A DNA stretch of 64,000 nt from Hansfordia pulvinata (taxonomy: Eukaryota; Ascomycota; Sordariomycetes; Xylariales). The position numbers were made by a program, and so were the translations under genes. The stretch lies in NCBI GenBank assembly GCA_006538405.1, contig BJKQ01000009.1, positions 1,312,001 to 1,376,000 on the forward strand. The letters are read 5' to 3'. The notes beneath the pieces are model-generated. The model worked only from the letters and a program-made list of their open reading frames with translations. It did not search any database and was not told where the DNA came from. Shown in pieces: positions 40,322 to 52,301 of the stretch (positions are counted from its first letter, which is position 1; each line of letters opens with the position of its first letter).

Positions 40322-41025
40322 TATCCAACGCGTCATGAAGCGGAGGAAAGCAAATGTGATTGGCGATACACTTTTTACCGGGCTCGCCTCAACCGGGTGT
40401 CGATTCTCTCCGCTCACGCACATGAGTTGGCAATTTTAGCAGGCATTTCCAGTCTCTGATTCGGCGTTCAAAAAGGCGGAATTGTACTATAGAGGATAGC
40501 AAGAGACCAAGCGTGTAGATTCGATCATGCTTCATTCCAGGCCAGCCAAACCGGCCCTGTATCAATTCGGGCATCCAACACGTTCCGAGCCATGCCTACC
40601 AGCGTTGATGTCAGGAGGTGCAAATCAGATGAATTTCGGTAAAGACTGGACTTGCTCGAAAGACGAGCCTACAAACAAACACCAAACCCTGGGCCTTGAA
40701 CCCCAAACCCGTTTCCTGCTTACCATGAGACCCCGAACAAGCAAACCCTTATGTACAGAAGTCAACTTTGTCAACAACAGCAAACCATCAGACCACTCTC
40801 CCCCCAAATCCCAAAGGAAAAAGGTCGAACCGGATCGGTACAGGTCATCCACATGTCCTCAAGATGGTACAGATAGAAGACTCGGCACCCGGCACAGCCC
40901 AGCAGAAGAGCGTAAAGAAGATTCGAAGAGGAGAAAAAAAGAAAACGCCGCGTGCGTATCAACGATGATGAGGTTTCCCGCATCGATGTTCGCCCCTGCA
41001 CACGTGGCCATGATGCTCGAGCCGC
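40322..41025. other. Intergenic region (convergent gene ends)
   Basis: 700 bases between convergent sam50 and the lysozyme-like gene. Only short frames. No element recognised. Confidence 0.5.
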
Positions 41026-41818
41026 TTAGCCGACCCAGCCGCCGAGGCGCTGGACGACGTCGCTGACGTAGGCAGGGGTGGCGCCGAGGCCGTCGGACAG
41101 GTTCTCCTTGTTGACGCGGCCCGAGTTGTACTCGCGCAGGGCCGGGTAGACCGAGACGGGCTGCGTGTTCTTGCCGCCCTGGTTCTTGAGGTTGGCCGCG
41201 AAGTGCTTGGTGCCGCCGTCGACCATGGAGCTGATCTGCTGCTGGGTCAGGCCGTGCTTGCCAGGGAAGCCGGCGCACTCGCGGCACTGCATCAGGCCGG
41301 CGTTGGCCACGACCTCCTGGTCCATGGTGGTCTTGACGCCGACGTCGCAGCTCGACTCCTGGATGATGATGGCGAAGATGACGGCCTCGGGGATGCTGTA
41401 CTTCTTGGACGAGGCCTGCACCGCCACCTTGATCTTCTCGCCGTCGCCCTTGGTGTTGCCGTTGGCTGTCAGGCAGTAGCTGTTGGCCTTGTACAGGGCG
41501 TCGAAGGACTTCCAGCTGTCCTTGCCGGGGAAAGCGGTGTAGGGGCCCTCGTACTGCGATTGTTAGCCGTGGCGCGGGTGGGCGGTGTGCAAGTGAAAGG
41601 GAATACTGTGTATCAAGGTAGAATAGGTTGCCGTATCGGCCAGACCACAGACTGGGAACACTGCATTATCAGTTACATACCAGCTTGGGCGCGGCCTGGG
41701 CAAAGATGCCTTCAGTCACGTTGTTGCGAGCGACGAGTTCCTCTTGGTTTATAGGAGTGGCAGAGACCAGGGGCATGATAGCCACGGCAGCGGCAGCCAG
41801 AGACTGGAAGGAGAGCAT
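41026..41818 (-). CDS. Secreted lysozyme/transglycosylase-like protein
   Basis: Deduced complement of join(41026..41553, 41681..41818), 221 aa. Exon 1 begins MLSFQSLAAAAVAIMPLVSATP, a signal peptide with likely cleavage after VSA, followed by a short propeptide-like stretch. A 127-nt intron (GTATGT...CTAAC...CGCAG) leads to YEGPYTAFPGKDSWKSFDALY. The core VAVQASSKKYSIPEAVIFAIIIQESSCDVG resembles the SLT/goose-lysozyme fold, where a helix carries the catalytic Glu in an ES motif (here Glu of IIIQESS). AGLMQCRECAG and YNSGRVN fit the later GLMQ and YN(S/A)G elements of that superfamily. Mature Cys residues (YCLT, SCDVG, QCREC) could form disulfides. A probable role is hydrolysis of bacterial peptidoglycan or a related polymer outside the cell; activity is inferred. 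A TATA-type element lies 137 bp upstream. Confidence 0.8.
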
Positions 41819-44489
41819 CTTGAAGTGGTTGAAAGAAGAGACTGTGTGAAAGGAATGAGTGAAAGGAGTGTTGTGAAAAGGAGAGTGGTTGAGTGGTTGC
41901 TGTTGTTGATGATGATGGTTTAGAATTCGTTCTTGTCGCGAGACGATTGTCTCCTTATATACACAATCGCAACGGCATATCTGCTGATTGACTACAGGTT
42001 GTAGACATTGAGACTTTGGCCGAGGAGTAAGAATGGGCCTTGTTCCTGCGGCACACGATCCCGGGGACGGGACGTTGCGTTCTGTAGCATCGTCAGCTTA
42101 TTGACTAGTCCCACCGCCATTGCCGTCGGTTTATCCGTCCATATTGGGACTCAAAGGCCTGAAAATGCCTGGTCTGCTTATTCCAGCGGCGTACTCGTAT
42201 GTGGTTGTGCCATCTGAATGAGTTGAGAAGGCGTGAAGTGGGCTGGGTCCGTTCAGAAACGGCTCGACCCGCTCGATGCCAGACATTTGCCTCATTGGCT
42301 TGTCTGGTTAGCTTCTTCGAGTCGTCTTCGTCGACTAAGTCAACGGCCGCCTTCGTTATGTCAGATTCGGAAGCTTGGCCTCGGGCCCCGGACGGAGTTG
42401 CAGCTTGCAACCGCAATGTAGTAAGAGCACTGCCAAGTCGGCAATTCGTGCGCGGATCGGTTCCGGTGGCCTTTGACCAAGCTCAGCCATAGCTAGCTAT
42501 TCACCAGACTCCGTAAAGTCTTTCGGAGGGACGGCACGAGCCTTGGAGTAAGACTCGTTTGAATCGGCGTAAGATAGCCAGTGATAAGTAGCACCAGCTG
42601 CACCGAGCGACGTTGAAATGCTGGACTACATCACTGCCGACAAAGAAAAGCGGCAACCTATCGTGGCCAAAGGCCATCGGCAATCGCCTTCATTCGATAC
42701 ACGGTTTCTCTGCCATCACAAACGCACCTACAATGGCACACATATGGGCGTTCAGTCCGGGGCGCTCTTCGGATGTGCAAGTGCGCTGAGGAGTGCCGCC
42801 CTGCCAAGTGCCGAAAGGGGCAGGCATCACGGGCCAGGTCAGCTCGTCAACCTTGACCCCTTTCAGCTGTCAGGACCCCGGGTCTGGGCATCTGGCGCCC
42901 CTCCCGTATGCAATACGAGCCTCGCGCGCTGCGGACATACAGTAAGTCATGATTGGATCCCCCTCCCCTTGAAGGCAGGCAGGCAAGAGTACACCAAGAG
43001 TGGTCCCGGGTTCGGCTACGCGGTCTCAGAGAAGAAAGTGGCAGTCTGAACACGACAACCTGGCTTCAGAGAGCCGGTCGGTCGGTCGGCGTGGCCATGC
43101 TGTCTACCGTGCGCTTCAATTGGAGAGATTCCTCACTGGGATGCGTTCCAAGTTGGGCACAATCGAGAGGGGCAACAGCAAGGCGGCATGCAATTGAGGA
43201 CTGAGTGCGCCGCAAGGCAAGACTTCTTGTCGCTGGGAAAGCGATCTGCAAGCTTACGACTCCTTTCCCGTCTGAATGCAGCTGACATTGGCCTCGACTG
43301 TGCGTATCAGATCGATCTTCAGTTTGTTGTCTGCCAGGCAGCTCTCGTGAATGGCCATCCTGGACATCGAGCCTGCTTGTCGCATTAGCGTTGCAGCTCA
43401 ATATAAAGGGCGAGATCGCCCTCGGTCCCCGCGCCCCGTCATGATCGGGCTTCTCGATTCATGCACCTCGTTAAAAGGCCCCCGGCTTCTTGTTGGTCCT
43501 GGAATGCCACAATGCGCCTCCGCTGCAAGCCATCACGAGAACAGGGCTTGCGCTTGCTGGTTATTGAGTGCTTTGCGTGCTCATTGGCAGAGGTCGTCGA
43601 GCAAGGTCCAGGTCGACCCAAGTGTGACGAGGCCTATAACGACGATTCCCTATTGCCGGGTCGCTCTGGGTGTGTGACGGGACTGCAGTGATCGGTGCCC
43701 GTTGACTCCATGCCTCCGAGTGACTGCACTGCAGTTGTGACTGTCTATTGCCGCAAACGTGGAGCCGAGCCGGGGGCGCCGGGGGCAAGCCTCGGCTGTG
43801 ATGCCGGGCTGGCGGAAAGCCGGAGCTTGGCGATGGGGCTGGCGTTGGTGGAGACTGCGACTGACTGTGTGTGGGCTGAGGCCGTGCCGTGGGTGCGTGG
43901 GGGAGGCAGAGGGCTCACGAGTCCCTCCACGAGTTCACGAGGGATTGGCTGGGATCCATCCATGGATGTTTTCGGCGGTACGAAGATACTTACCCTGCCG
44001 TGCCTGCCTGCAAAAGGGCACACGACAGGGCACCGGGCACCTGGGCTCTCCTAACCGCTATGGGTTTAGCGCGCCTACTCGGAGATGGACTGGGGACTCG
44101 CGGCAGGCGCAACCCGCTAACACCACCCAACAAACCACACAAGTCCGAGTACTGCAAGCCCGGCTCCATCCAGAGAGACTCAATTCTACGCAGTCAAATC
44201 TATCACGAGGAGGCATATGAAAAGTCGGCCGGCCAAAATAAAAAGAGCTCAATTGGAAAACCCCCCTTGAGATTTCCTCAACTTCTCTCGCGCATCCTCT
44301 CCCTCTATTGCCTCCTCTACCCAGAATCTCACCGTCCCTTTTTCCCACCACTTCCACCACCACGTCTGGACCCCTCCATCCGCACGCAGCCTGCAGCCCA
44401 CTCTCTACCTGCGTAACTCTCATCCCACCCGCCTGCACGCATTCCATCAATCCCCTAACCCAACCCCCCCCCACGGCCCAAGTCGCATC
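41819..44489. other. Intergenic region (divergent promoters)
   Basis: 2.7 kb between divergent genes. Several frames of 100-180 codons exist, but their composition (Arg/Pro/Ser/Cys-rich, overlapping on both strands) does not support genes. The last 200 bases are CT-rich leader of panB. A GGTC repeat occurs near 43077-43091. Confidence 0.5.
41955..41961 (-). promoter_or_regulatory. TATA box of lysozyme-like gene
   Basis: On the minus strand TATATAAG is found about 137 bp upstream of the ATG at 41818, between an A/T-rich leader and the upstream promoter. Good match and spacing. Confidence 0.55.
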
Positions 44490-45786
44490 ATGCAGCCGCC
44501 GGTGCTCAGGCCAAGCACCAGCGCCGCAGCCGCCGCCGTCATGCGCCGGGGGTTCCGCTGCTTCAACACCGCCCGGGCCGGCGCCGGAGCCGGGGTTGCG
44601 CCCGCTCAGTGCACCACCACCGCCGCCGCCGCCGCCGCCACCACTACTATCACTCCGCTACAACTGCACCCTGCACCGTCGCCGTCACAATCCCGCTTCC
44701 AGCATCACTACCACCACCAAAAGCGATGGAGCTCCCACTCCCCCCTTTCCAGCCCCGCCAACTCTCCACCGGCGCGCCCGAAGATCACCATCCAGACCCT
44801 GCAAGGAATGCGTAACCGTGGCGAGCCAATCGCCGTCCTGACCGCCCACGACTTTGCTAGCGCCCACGTCGCCGACACCGCCGGCATGGATCTGATCCTG
44901 GTCGGCGACAGCCTCGCCATGGTCGCCATGGGCATGGAGGACACCAGTGAGGTCTCCGTCGACGACATGCTGCTGCACTGCCGCTCCGTCGCCCGCGCCA
45001 CACGATCCGCCTTTACGGTGTGTTTCCTGTTTGTTTCTTTATTCCCAATTCTTCGAATCTCTCCTACCTCTCTGCAATGGCTCAGGACCGCATTCAAGAG
45101 AATTTGCACGTGTACTATTCATCAACCCGGCTAACACATACATACAGGTGGGCGACCTGCCCATGGGCTCGTACGAGATCTCACCCGAGCAAGGCCTGGC
45201 CACGGCCATCCAGTTCGTCAAGCAGGGCCGTATGAAGGGCATCAAGCTCGAGGGCGGCCGCGAGTTCGCGCCCACGGTCCGAAGGATCGTCGACGCCGGC
45301 ATCCCCGTGCTGGGCCACGTGGGGCTGACCCCCCAGCGGCAGAACGCCCTGGGCGGCTTCAAGGTACAGGGGAAGGACGCGGCCTCGGCCGCCCGGGTCC
45401 TCGACGACGCCCTGGCCATCCAGGAGGCCGGCGCCTTCGCAATGGTCCTCGAGGCCGTCCCCGGCCCCGTTGCCGAGCTGGTCACTGCCCGCCTGCGAGT
45501 CCCCACCATCGGCATCGGCGCGGGCGCGGGCTGCTCCGGCCAGGTCCTTGTCCAGATCGACATGACGGGGAACTTCCCTCCCGGCCGCTTCATACCCAAG
45601 TTCGTCCGCCAATACGGAAACGTGTGGGAGGAGAGCCGTCGCGCCATCGAGGCGTACCGCGACGATGTCAAGTCCCGGCAGTATCCAGCGCCCGAGCACA
45701 CGTACACCATAAAGGAAGGGCCGCTCGGTGAATTTGTCAAGATGCTCGAGCTGGCCGAGCAGGGGCGGGATGGGGAGCGGCAATAG
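44490..45786 (+). CDS. panB: Ketopantoate hydroxymethyltransferase (PanB), mitochondrial
   Basis: Deduced join(44490..45017, 45148..45786), 388 aa. It transfers a hydroxymethyl group from methylene-tetrahydrofolate to 2-oxoisovalerate to make ketopantoate (EC 2.1.2.11), the first committed step of pantothenate and CoA synthesis. The N-terminal roughly 95 residues are Ala/Arg/Ser/Thr/His-rich without acidic residues, a mitochondrial targeting-type extension. The catalytic domain starts at KITIQTLQGMRNRGEPIAVLTAHDF. Family elements are present: VGDS (metal Asp), VGDLPMGSY (second metal Asp), KLEGG (metal Glu) and LEAVP (catalytic Glu), then GIGAGAGCSGQVLV. The single 130-nt intron (GTGTGT, CTAAC, ACAG) is phase 0 and rejoins FT-VGDLP. 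An internal ATG at 44541 is an alternative start. It is arranged tail-to-tail with atg12, 206 bp apart. Confidence 0.95.
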
Positions 45787-45992
45787 AAGGGGCTGAGATG
45801 CGTCTGCGGGCGAGGCACGTTACATTATGAGACCTCTCGTTATGCGCACCGGTACGGACCGTAATGAGGCGATAGACCGTGTTGGTAGTAGAATGTGTGA
45901 TTTCCCCAACGCGCGACACGTGCCAAGCAAAGTCTCTGTATATGAATGTAGACGAGTGACCAAGCATGACAGGGCAAGGTGCGGGGCACCTC

Positions 45993-46864
45993 TCACCCAA
46001 ACGCGGGCGTGATGGAGTATGCGACGATGAGCTGGTCGCTCGAGTCCTTGAAGCACTGCGCGGCCAGTCAGCAACAGAGGCGCCAGTCACTAAGAAAAAG
46101 AGGGGTGAGAGGCGGGACCAACGGACCCTGTGCAGGTTGCCGACGACCTCGTCGAGCGCGGGCGCGAAAGCGCTGTTGACGTAGAGGAAGAGGGCCTCCC
46201 CTGGGCCCAGCCGCAGCGCGCGTCGCAGGTGCGCCGCCACGGCCTCGAAGCGCTGCGCCGCGCTTATCTTCCGCACCTCGCTGCGCGACAGGCGCGGCGC
46301 GGAGCCCCCGACCGCCTTGAATCGCACCAGCACCTTCTCGTCTGCTGCTGGCTCTGGTGGCGTTTCTGGTGCCTGCTGCTTGGCTGTCGCGACCAGTGAC
46401 GACTTGCTGTCGCCGCCCTCGACACCAGCAGCCGGGAGCCGGGCGGAGGCTGCGGCGGCGGCGGCGGCGGGGGCGGTAGCCGTAGAGGAAGTTGGTGGAG
46501 CACGGGACGCAGCCTTGCTGCCGGCACCGGCATCCGGGCGCGTCGAAACGCTGGCGAGAGCAGCGCTGGCGTCGGGGGGCAGGGTAGCCAGCACGGCTGA
46601 CGCAGTCATGGTGAGCGGCAGATCCGGCGAGGCGGGGCGGTCAGGGATGACTAGGTCATCACCGTCACCGTCGGCAGCGCCATCATCGTCGCGATCACCC
46701 TCTTCCTCTTTGCCACGGCCATGCCCGTGCCGAGATGGCCCGGCCTCGAGCGGGTCACCGCGCCCGCTGGCCCGGCTCAGTCGCCTGCTCCGGGACCTCT
46801 TCACGTGGTCTATGGCCTGCTCGTCGTCGCTGGAGCCTCGCTCCGGTACATCAGGGTACTCCAT
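45993..46864 (-). CDS. atg12: Ubiquitin-like autophagy protein Atg12
   Basis: Deduced complement of join(45993..46055, 46127..46864), 266 aa. Atg12 is conjugated through its C-terminal Gly to Atg5; the conjugate promotes Atg8 lipidation in autophagy. The last roughly 95 residues form the ubiquitin fold: VLVRFKAVGGSAPRLSRSEVRKI, then LGPGEALFLYVNSAFAPALDEVVGNLHR. After the 70-nt intron comes CFKDSSDQLIVAYSITPAFG, ending in the conjugation Gly. The intron donor is GTCCGT, less common but acceptable, and is confirmed by the conserved junction LHR-CFKD. The N-terminal roughly 170 residues are Asp/Arg/Ala/Ser-rich and disordered; fungal Atg12 proteins often carry such an extension. I chose ATG 46864; the frame upstream has no further ATG before 46978. 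Confidence 0.93.
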
Positions 46865-47809
46865 GTCGGTTGCTGATTCTTGTCCGGGGGCGGCGGTGCC
46901 AAGTTTGAAGCGATCGGAAGAGAGAGCTCCGGCCGAAGGTAACGGGGAACAATGTCGGCCAAAGGCCTCAAATGCCAAGTCGAGTGGATGACGCGCGGCG
47001 TTTCTGCCTGATTGTCGCTTTCATCTAAGCTGCGTGCAAGAGACCAAGTCACCATGTGAGGCAGATCGATTTTAGGTAGAAGGGTTGGAAATGCGCACAG
47101 GCAGCGCAGCGGCTGTTACCTGGCCCTGTCACGCATGCCCGGCTGACGTCGGCCAGTGGGGCCGGTGGCACGCGGGCATGTGGCGGGGCACCCGACTACT
47201 CGTACCTCCTTTACCTCTGGCAAAGCGCCCGTAGGTCACCTCAGCCTCAGTTGAGTCTCTGCGACATTCACAAATCCATCACACGAATCATCTGACACTT
47301 GCGCTCCCGGCCAATGCACTTTATTACCTCATCCCGTCGCGTAAAATACAAGAATACATATGCAATCTTTTGAGCGATCATTTCTTTCACTATCGCTGAT
47401 TGCATCGTGACGCATCTTGAAGCCGCATTGTGAAGCTATCCCACTGGCAGCAGATAGCACCAAATTCATGTCCCGCCAAACCCCATACTCCAGCCATACC
47501 AACCAAGCCCGTCGCCGTCGACTACCGCTCCGCCCCCGACAGAATTGAATAATAATCCATGCTCCGGTCATCGCTTGCAATGATGCCGGGCCAACGATGG
47601 AAACGAAGAAAAGAAGCGCGTGCTCCCAAGACGCCATACAATGCAGGTGCGTGGGTAAATGCTGAATGCTGAAGCGACGCCAATGGTAAATAAGGACACT
47701 AGGCCGAAAAGATCTAATAAAGTTGAAAGGGTATCATCGCACCGCGGATGCCATCTCGAAGTGAAGTGGGCGGCGGCGGGGCAGGCAAACGATGGGCATG
47801 CTGCGGAAA
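46865..47809. other. Intergenic: atg12 promoter and dbf4 3' region
   Basis: About 950 bases between the atg12 start and the dbf4 stop, both on the minus strand. No gene. TACTCGTACC occurs near 47198. Confidence 0.5.
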
Positions 47810-49924
47810 TCAAACAGTAGAGGCTGGCCACTCAGTGAGTGGCGACTCGGGCCACTCAGGGAGGACCGACGGGTACTTGGGCTTCCGGCCCAACTGACCC
47901 AAAAGGTCGTCCAGCTCCTCCCAGTTCCGATGATCGTCGGCGAACTTGCGATGCTTTCTGCTATCGATGTGCTGCCCAGAAAGTTAGCGGGATAACCAGA
48001 TTGGGTGGCCGGATCGATGGGCCACTACAAATCGCCAGCAACTTACCTCGTCGAAATCATCGTACTTGTCCTGGCAGTTTTCACAATATCCAGGCTTGGG
48101 CTCCTTCTTTTGGGTTTTGGTAGCCGCGCGCTTTTCGACCTGTGCAGCTGCGAGTCTGGCCCGCTCCTGGGTTCTACGTCCGCTCGCCTCCTCTATAGCG
48201 TCAAGTCTACGGCTCGAAGTGCGGATGAGACTAGGGTTGCTGCTGTCCTCGCCTCTTCGCACCCCGGAATCCTGTGTCGTCGAGCTGTTTCGCTTGAGAA
48301 CCTGGCGTTGCAGACCGTGCACCTCTTTGCTCAACCCGGTGATTACTCCAGGGGTAGCAGCGGTGGACGAGATCATCTGCGATCTGATCGCTGACGTGAC
48401 AGTCGACGGCTGGACACCAGATGCGACTGGCTCTCCACCTAGAGCGCGACCGGCGGCAGCACGGCTGGTGAAGGCGTTGGGGCGGCCCTCCAGCCTATCA
48501 CTAGTAGTCGGCTTTGCGGGCTGTGCGAACTCGGCCGATGCGATGCTGGAGTTCCGGGAGTGGCTGTTCTGCATCTCGCTGATTGTGCGCTTGCCAATGA
48601 CGGGCTTAGGCATGTTGGTTTGTGTTGCCGGCTGCAAGACAGGCTTGTTCGCAGCGGGAGGCTTGGCTGCCGCTCTAGCAGCCTTAGCCTTGGCCTTGGC
48701 TTCCTTGTCTCTGGCATCGCGGCTATCCGTATCCTCAATGAATGGGCAGCGTCCCTGTGCGGCAGTGCGGAATTGAGGCCAGTCTCCTTGGCTGCGATCG
48801 GCGACCTTCTCGTACTCCCGAACCATGATAGGCTTTTGTTTCTCGTCCATGTCGTAGACGTAAATGTACGGGCCCTTGAAGTAGACCAGGTCTTGAGACG
48901 CGACGGTGTGGTCTCTGTCCGAGGGTCCATTGACGCGTTCGTTTTGCAAGAGCTGGAACAAGTTGCGGTCGTTGGATTGCCGCTCCATAGGAACACCTGC
49001 AACCTTCTTGCCCTCCCAAGCAATGGCGGTGCTGACGTAGGGATCCGTCTCAAACAGCATAGCCAGTATGCGCTGCAGCTTTTCGACAGAGTAGATCTTC
49101 TTGCCCATCTCGCGGGACCGAGAGAGAATATCGGTGCTCTTCTTTGCAGGTTTCTTCAACATGTCGTCCATCTGCTGGGTGGGCATCTTGCGGCCACGTA
49201 GCTCGGGATCGAAAAGGTTGCGCCGCACCGAGGGCTCCGATGGTCGGCTGAGCAATGAAGGGTTGATAGTCTGTGCCTGCTCCTGCTCATTATCGGGTTG
49301 TTCACGTTCCAGTCCATTCTTGTCGTCGTCCTTGTGGCGAATCACCCGTTCGGTGGGGATGTGGCGGGTCGTAACAACATGAGTGATGTTGATAGAGAAG
49401 AATTTCTCCTCGCGCTAGAAATGATCAATAGAGAGCCACAGATTGAGGCCATGGGTACTTACAGCTCCGAGGGAGACGACCTGTTTTGCTAGCTTGTAGC
49501 GTTGATCTTCCGGGACGTGGTCGAAGAAGAAGACCATCTTGGGGAAGCGAGCCCTGTGGTGCTTCTGCCAGGTGCGGATTTCCTCGACATCGTGCTCGTT
49601 GTATTTGGCGGCCGTGGCGTCGTCACGCTGGGTGGTTCGGTCTCTGGTCACGCGCGAGTCTTGAGCACGTCTCTGTTGCAGCAGGGCCTGGGTTCTGGCT
49701 GAGGCGGTTGCCGGCGGTGGTTTCGACATGGGCTTGGGGCCGTCGAGCATCTGCTTCTTGGCGGGAGGGGCGTTGCCATAGTGCTCTTCGCGTTGCAGCT
49801 GGGCCAGAGGGCGCTTCTGCTTGTTGAGAGAAGGGTTTGCCGAATCACGGTGGGCATTGGCGGCCCTCAAGGGCGAGTTGGCGACATTGGGGTTGGGGTT
49901 CAGAGGAACACGACGGCCGGTCAT
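47810..49924 (-). CDS. dbf4: Dbf4-type regulatory subunit of Cdc7 kinase
   Basis: Deduced complement of join(47810..47971, 48047..49414, 49463..49924), 663 aa. Dbf4 (Dfp1/Him1, NimO in Aspergillus) activates Cdc7 kinase to fire replication origins. Motif N (BRCT-like) spans the first intron: FPKMVFFFDHVPEDQRYKLAKQVVSLGA then REEKFFSINITHVVTTR. Motif M lies around YIYVYDMDEKQKPIMVREYEK. Motif C, a CCHH zinc finger, is assembled across the second intron: GYCENCQDKYDDFDE then HIDSRKHRKFA (Cys-x2-Cys ... His-x5-His). The N-terminal part is basic and Ser/Pro-rich with RxxL-like degron candidates (RPLAQL, RGRKM), as expected for a cell-cycle-degraded subunit. Introns are 47 nt (GTAAGT) and 75 nt (GTAAGT, CTAAC, GCAG), both phase 0. 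Confidence 0.93.
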
Positions 49925-52301
49925 GATGGGGAGAGAGGGGGGAGGAATCGGGGTCGGGGATAGAGATATAGCTGCCATATAAAGGGTCGGAAAGGTGTTA
50001 TGGGAGCATATGGGTGGTAAGGCGAGGCCGAGTCGAGGCTTGACGCAGCGGGGAGAGAGCTGTCGTTGGTGGGTGGGCAGGCCCAGCTGTGGGTGAGGTT
50101 GATCGAAGGGCGCGTTGGCTGCTGGCGGTGGGTGCTGGCAGCGGAAGGCACGGCCGTGGCGCGTCGTGGCAGGGCTGGGCAGAAGCGGGTCGCACACGAC
50201 AGTACCTTCCAAGACGCGGAGGAGGCAGTCGTCAATGAGGCCGTGAAGTCGGAGTTGTGAAGAGAGGAAGACAGCAAGATCGTAAGGTAAGGTAAGGGCA
50301 CAGGTATAGGTCGGGTATGGGTATGAGGTATGTGGTCTAAAGAGGAGGTGGCAGGTTGTGTTGTGTTATTGTTATTCCAGGTAATTGAGTTTAGCCCACG
50401 CGGGAGCTACCTGGCTAGACGTCAGTGTACTTCAGATACCTGGGTGTGAAGATGGCCGGAGCTAGGCGACCACCTTGAGGTTTAGCGTCTCGACAGCCCT
50501 GCGGCCCAGGCCTCGAGGCGCCTTTTCGGGCTGGTAGCCGTGCTGAGGCGCCCCAGCTGCCAGGTACAAGCACAGGGACTGGGCTACATTGCTCGAGTCG
50601 CGTGTGCTTTCGCCGTGTCTCTAGCGCGTTTCTGTGGCCGACCCAGGTACCTGCACGCAACCAGCCGCTGGCAGATGAGGATGGGGCGGCTCCGATTGCC
50701 AGCAGAGACAAGAAAAATTGGCTGCAAAACAGGCCCTTGCCAGGTGCTCAAATTGCCACCTGAGCAAGCCCACCGATCGATCCTGTCGCAAAGTACGAAC
50801 TCGGATCTCCTGGGCAATGTGTATCCTAGAGCCCTCACCGGGCGGGCAGCTACTGTTCCTTGCCAGGTGGGCTTCGTTATGGCGATGAATCGCATAAGCA
50901 GTGAGCAGAGGCTGAGATGCGACTCTCGTGCAACTACTCTGGCTACCACCTACAGCAGTCGAGATTGAACTGATGAAACAAGTTCACAGAACCCGCTATT
51001 CCACGACAAGAGCCGCGATGCGGCGCTACGAGTACGGTGATCCAGCTGTGCTCTGTAAACAACCGACGAATCAGCGAAATGGAGGGGCTGGCGTTTAGAG
51101 GCTAGTCTCGTAACAGACAAGTCTACTGGGCGAACACGCGTGACGGCGGTCACTCGTACTCTTGCTCAACCTGACGTGTTATCGAGGCACGGATATTTCA
51201 ACGACTGTATATTCGATGATCATGTCGTAGTCGCACGAATAGCAGCCTCATCAAGGTCGCCGTAGCAGTCAGAAGACCGAGTAGCCAGATACAATGTGGC
51301 TGCTACAAAATTCACGCCGATATAAGAGTAAACAATGCAATATATGTCTCAAGCAGGTAACTTCCACTTGAATCATCCCGTAAACAGCACGATGCAGATG
51401 TACTCAATCAAATGGCACCTCTGCGCCTCGACTGCCAATCTCAAGCAGCGACTACTTCATCTTGGACGACGCAAACACTCGTATACGAGTACCGCAGTGT
51501 CAAATTGTGATGGCCGTGGACTTTGGCTCAGGCGCTCAGGCCGGCATCCACGACGACCACACTCGGGTGCCAGTGCCGGCGAGGTGCTTCGCCTTCCCAT
51601 TTGCGAGTGTCTGTTATGAGATACGCTGAGCCCTGCGTACCTGGGTGCCAGGTAGCCTTGCCTTGTCAGTGATGAGCAACGTCAATATTTACTGTTGATG
51701 TTGGAGCACACGGCCAAAAACGGCGCTGCTCCCCGCAGATGCCCCACCGCAGGAACCGCCGCACAGCAACCAGCGTGCAGACCTTGCCGACCGCGGAAAG
51801 AGCGTGTTCGGTGCGACTTTTCCGGGTTAGCGCCATGGGGTCGACGCGTCTGAAAAGGTCCGGTTGCCAAAGCCCGGGCCCTGACACGGGCAGCTGGCGT
51901 GTACGAGTACAAGTACGAGTACCTCAGAGCGCGCCATCTGCCCCGGCGCGTCGTCAAGTACCGGGTTCTCGTAGCGCCGGTCCAATCCGCGTTTGGGCGA
52001 ATCTGATGATGCGTTTTCGACTTATGGCGGGGCCTCAGGTGCACGAAGGAAGACGACGCTGTGTGCTATCATCACCGGTCATTATCACCACCACCGCCGC
52101 CGCCGCCGTCTCCAATGACGTCGCGCCTCTTCCAGCTCCCATCTCGAGTACGATCGCCATCTCAGCTGCCACTTCGTGAGTGACCTGTCTGCTGGAGTTC
52201 TCCGAGCCCTGCCCCAGGCCCCAAGTGCCTCGCCCTCCAGACGGACGGGAAGCGAGATCTCGCGTGACCAAATCTCGCCACGGAACAACACCGTTCATAT
52301 C
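49925..52301. other. Intergenic region (divergent promoters)
   Basis: 2.4 kb between divergent dbf4 and the aminopeptidase gene. No gene supported. Contains ACGAGTA/TACTCGT words near 51028, 51154, 51477 and 51903. GTGAGT at 52176 could be the donor of an intron in the 5' leader of the downstream gene. Confidence 0.5.

Noticed and set aside
42618..43049. 143-aa plus-strand ORF in the 41.8-44.5 kb interval
   Set aside because: No conserved-looking segment, no splice-linked partner, and competing frames on the other strand.
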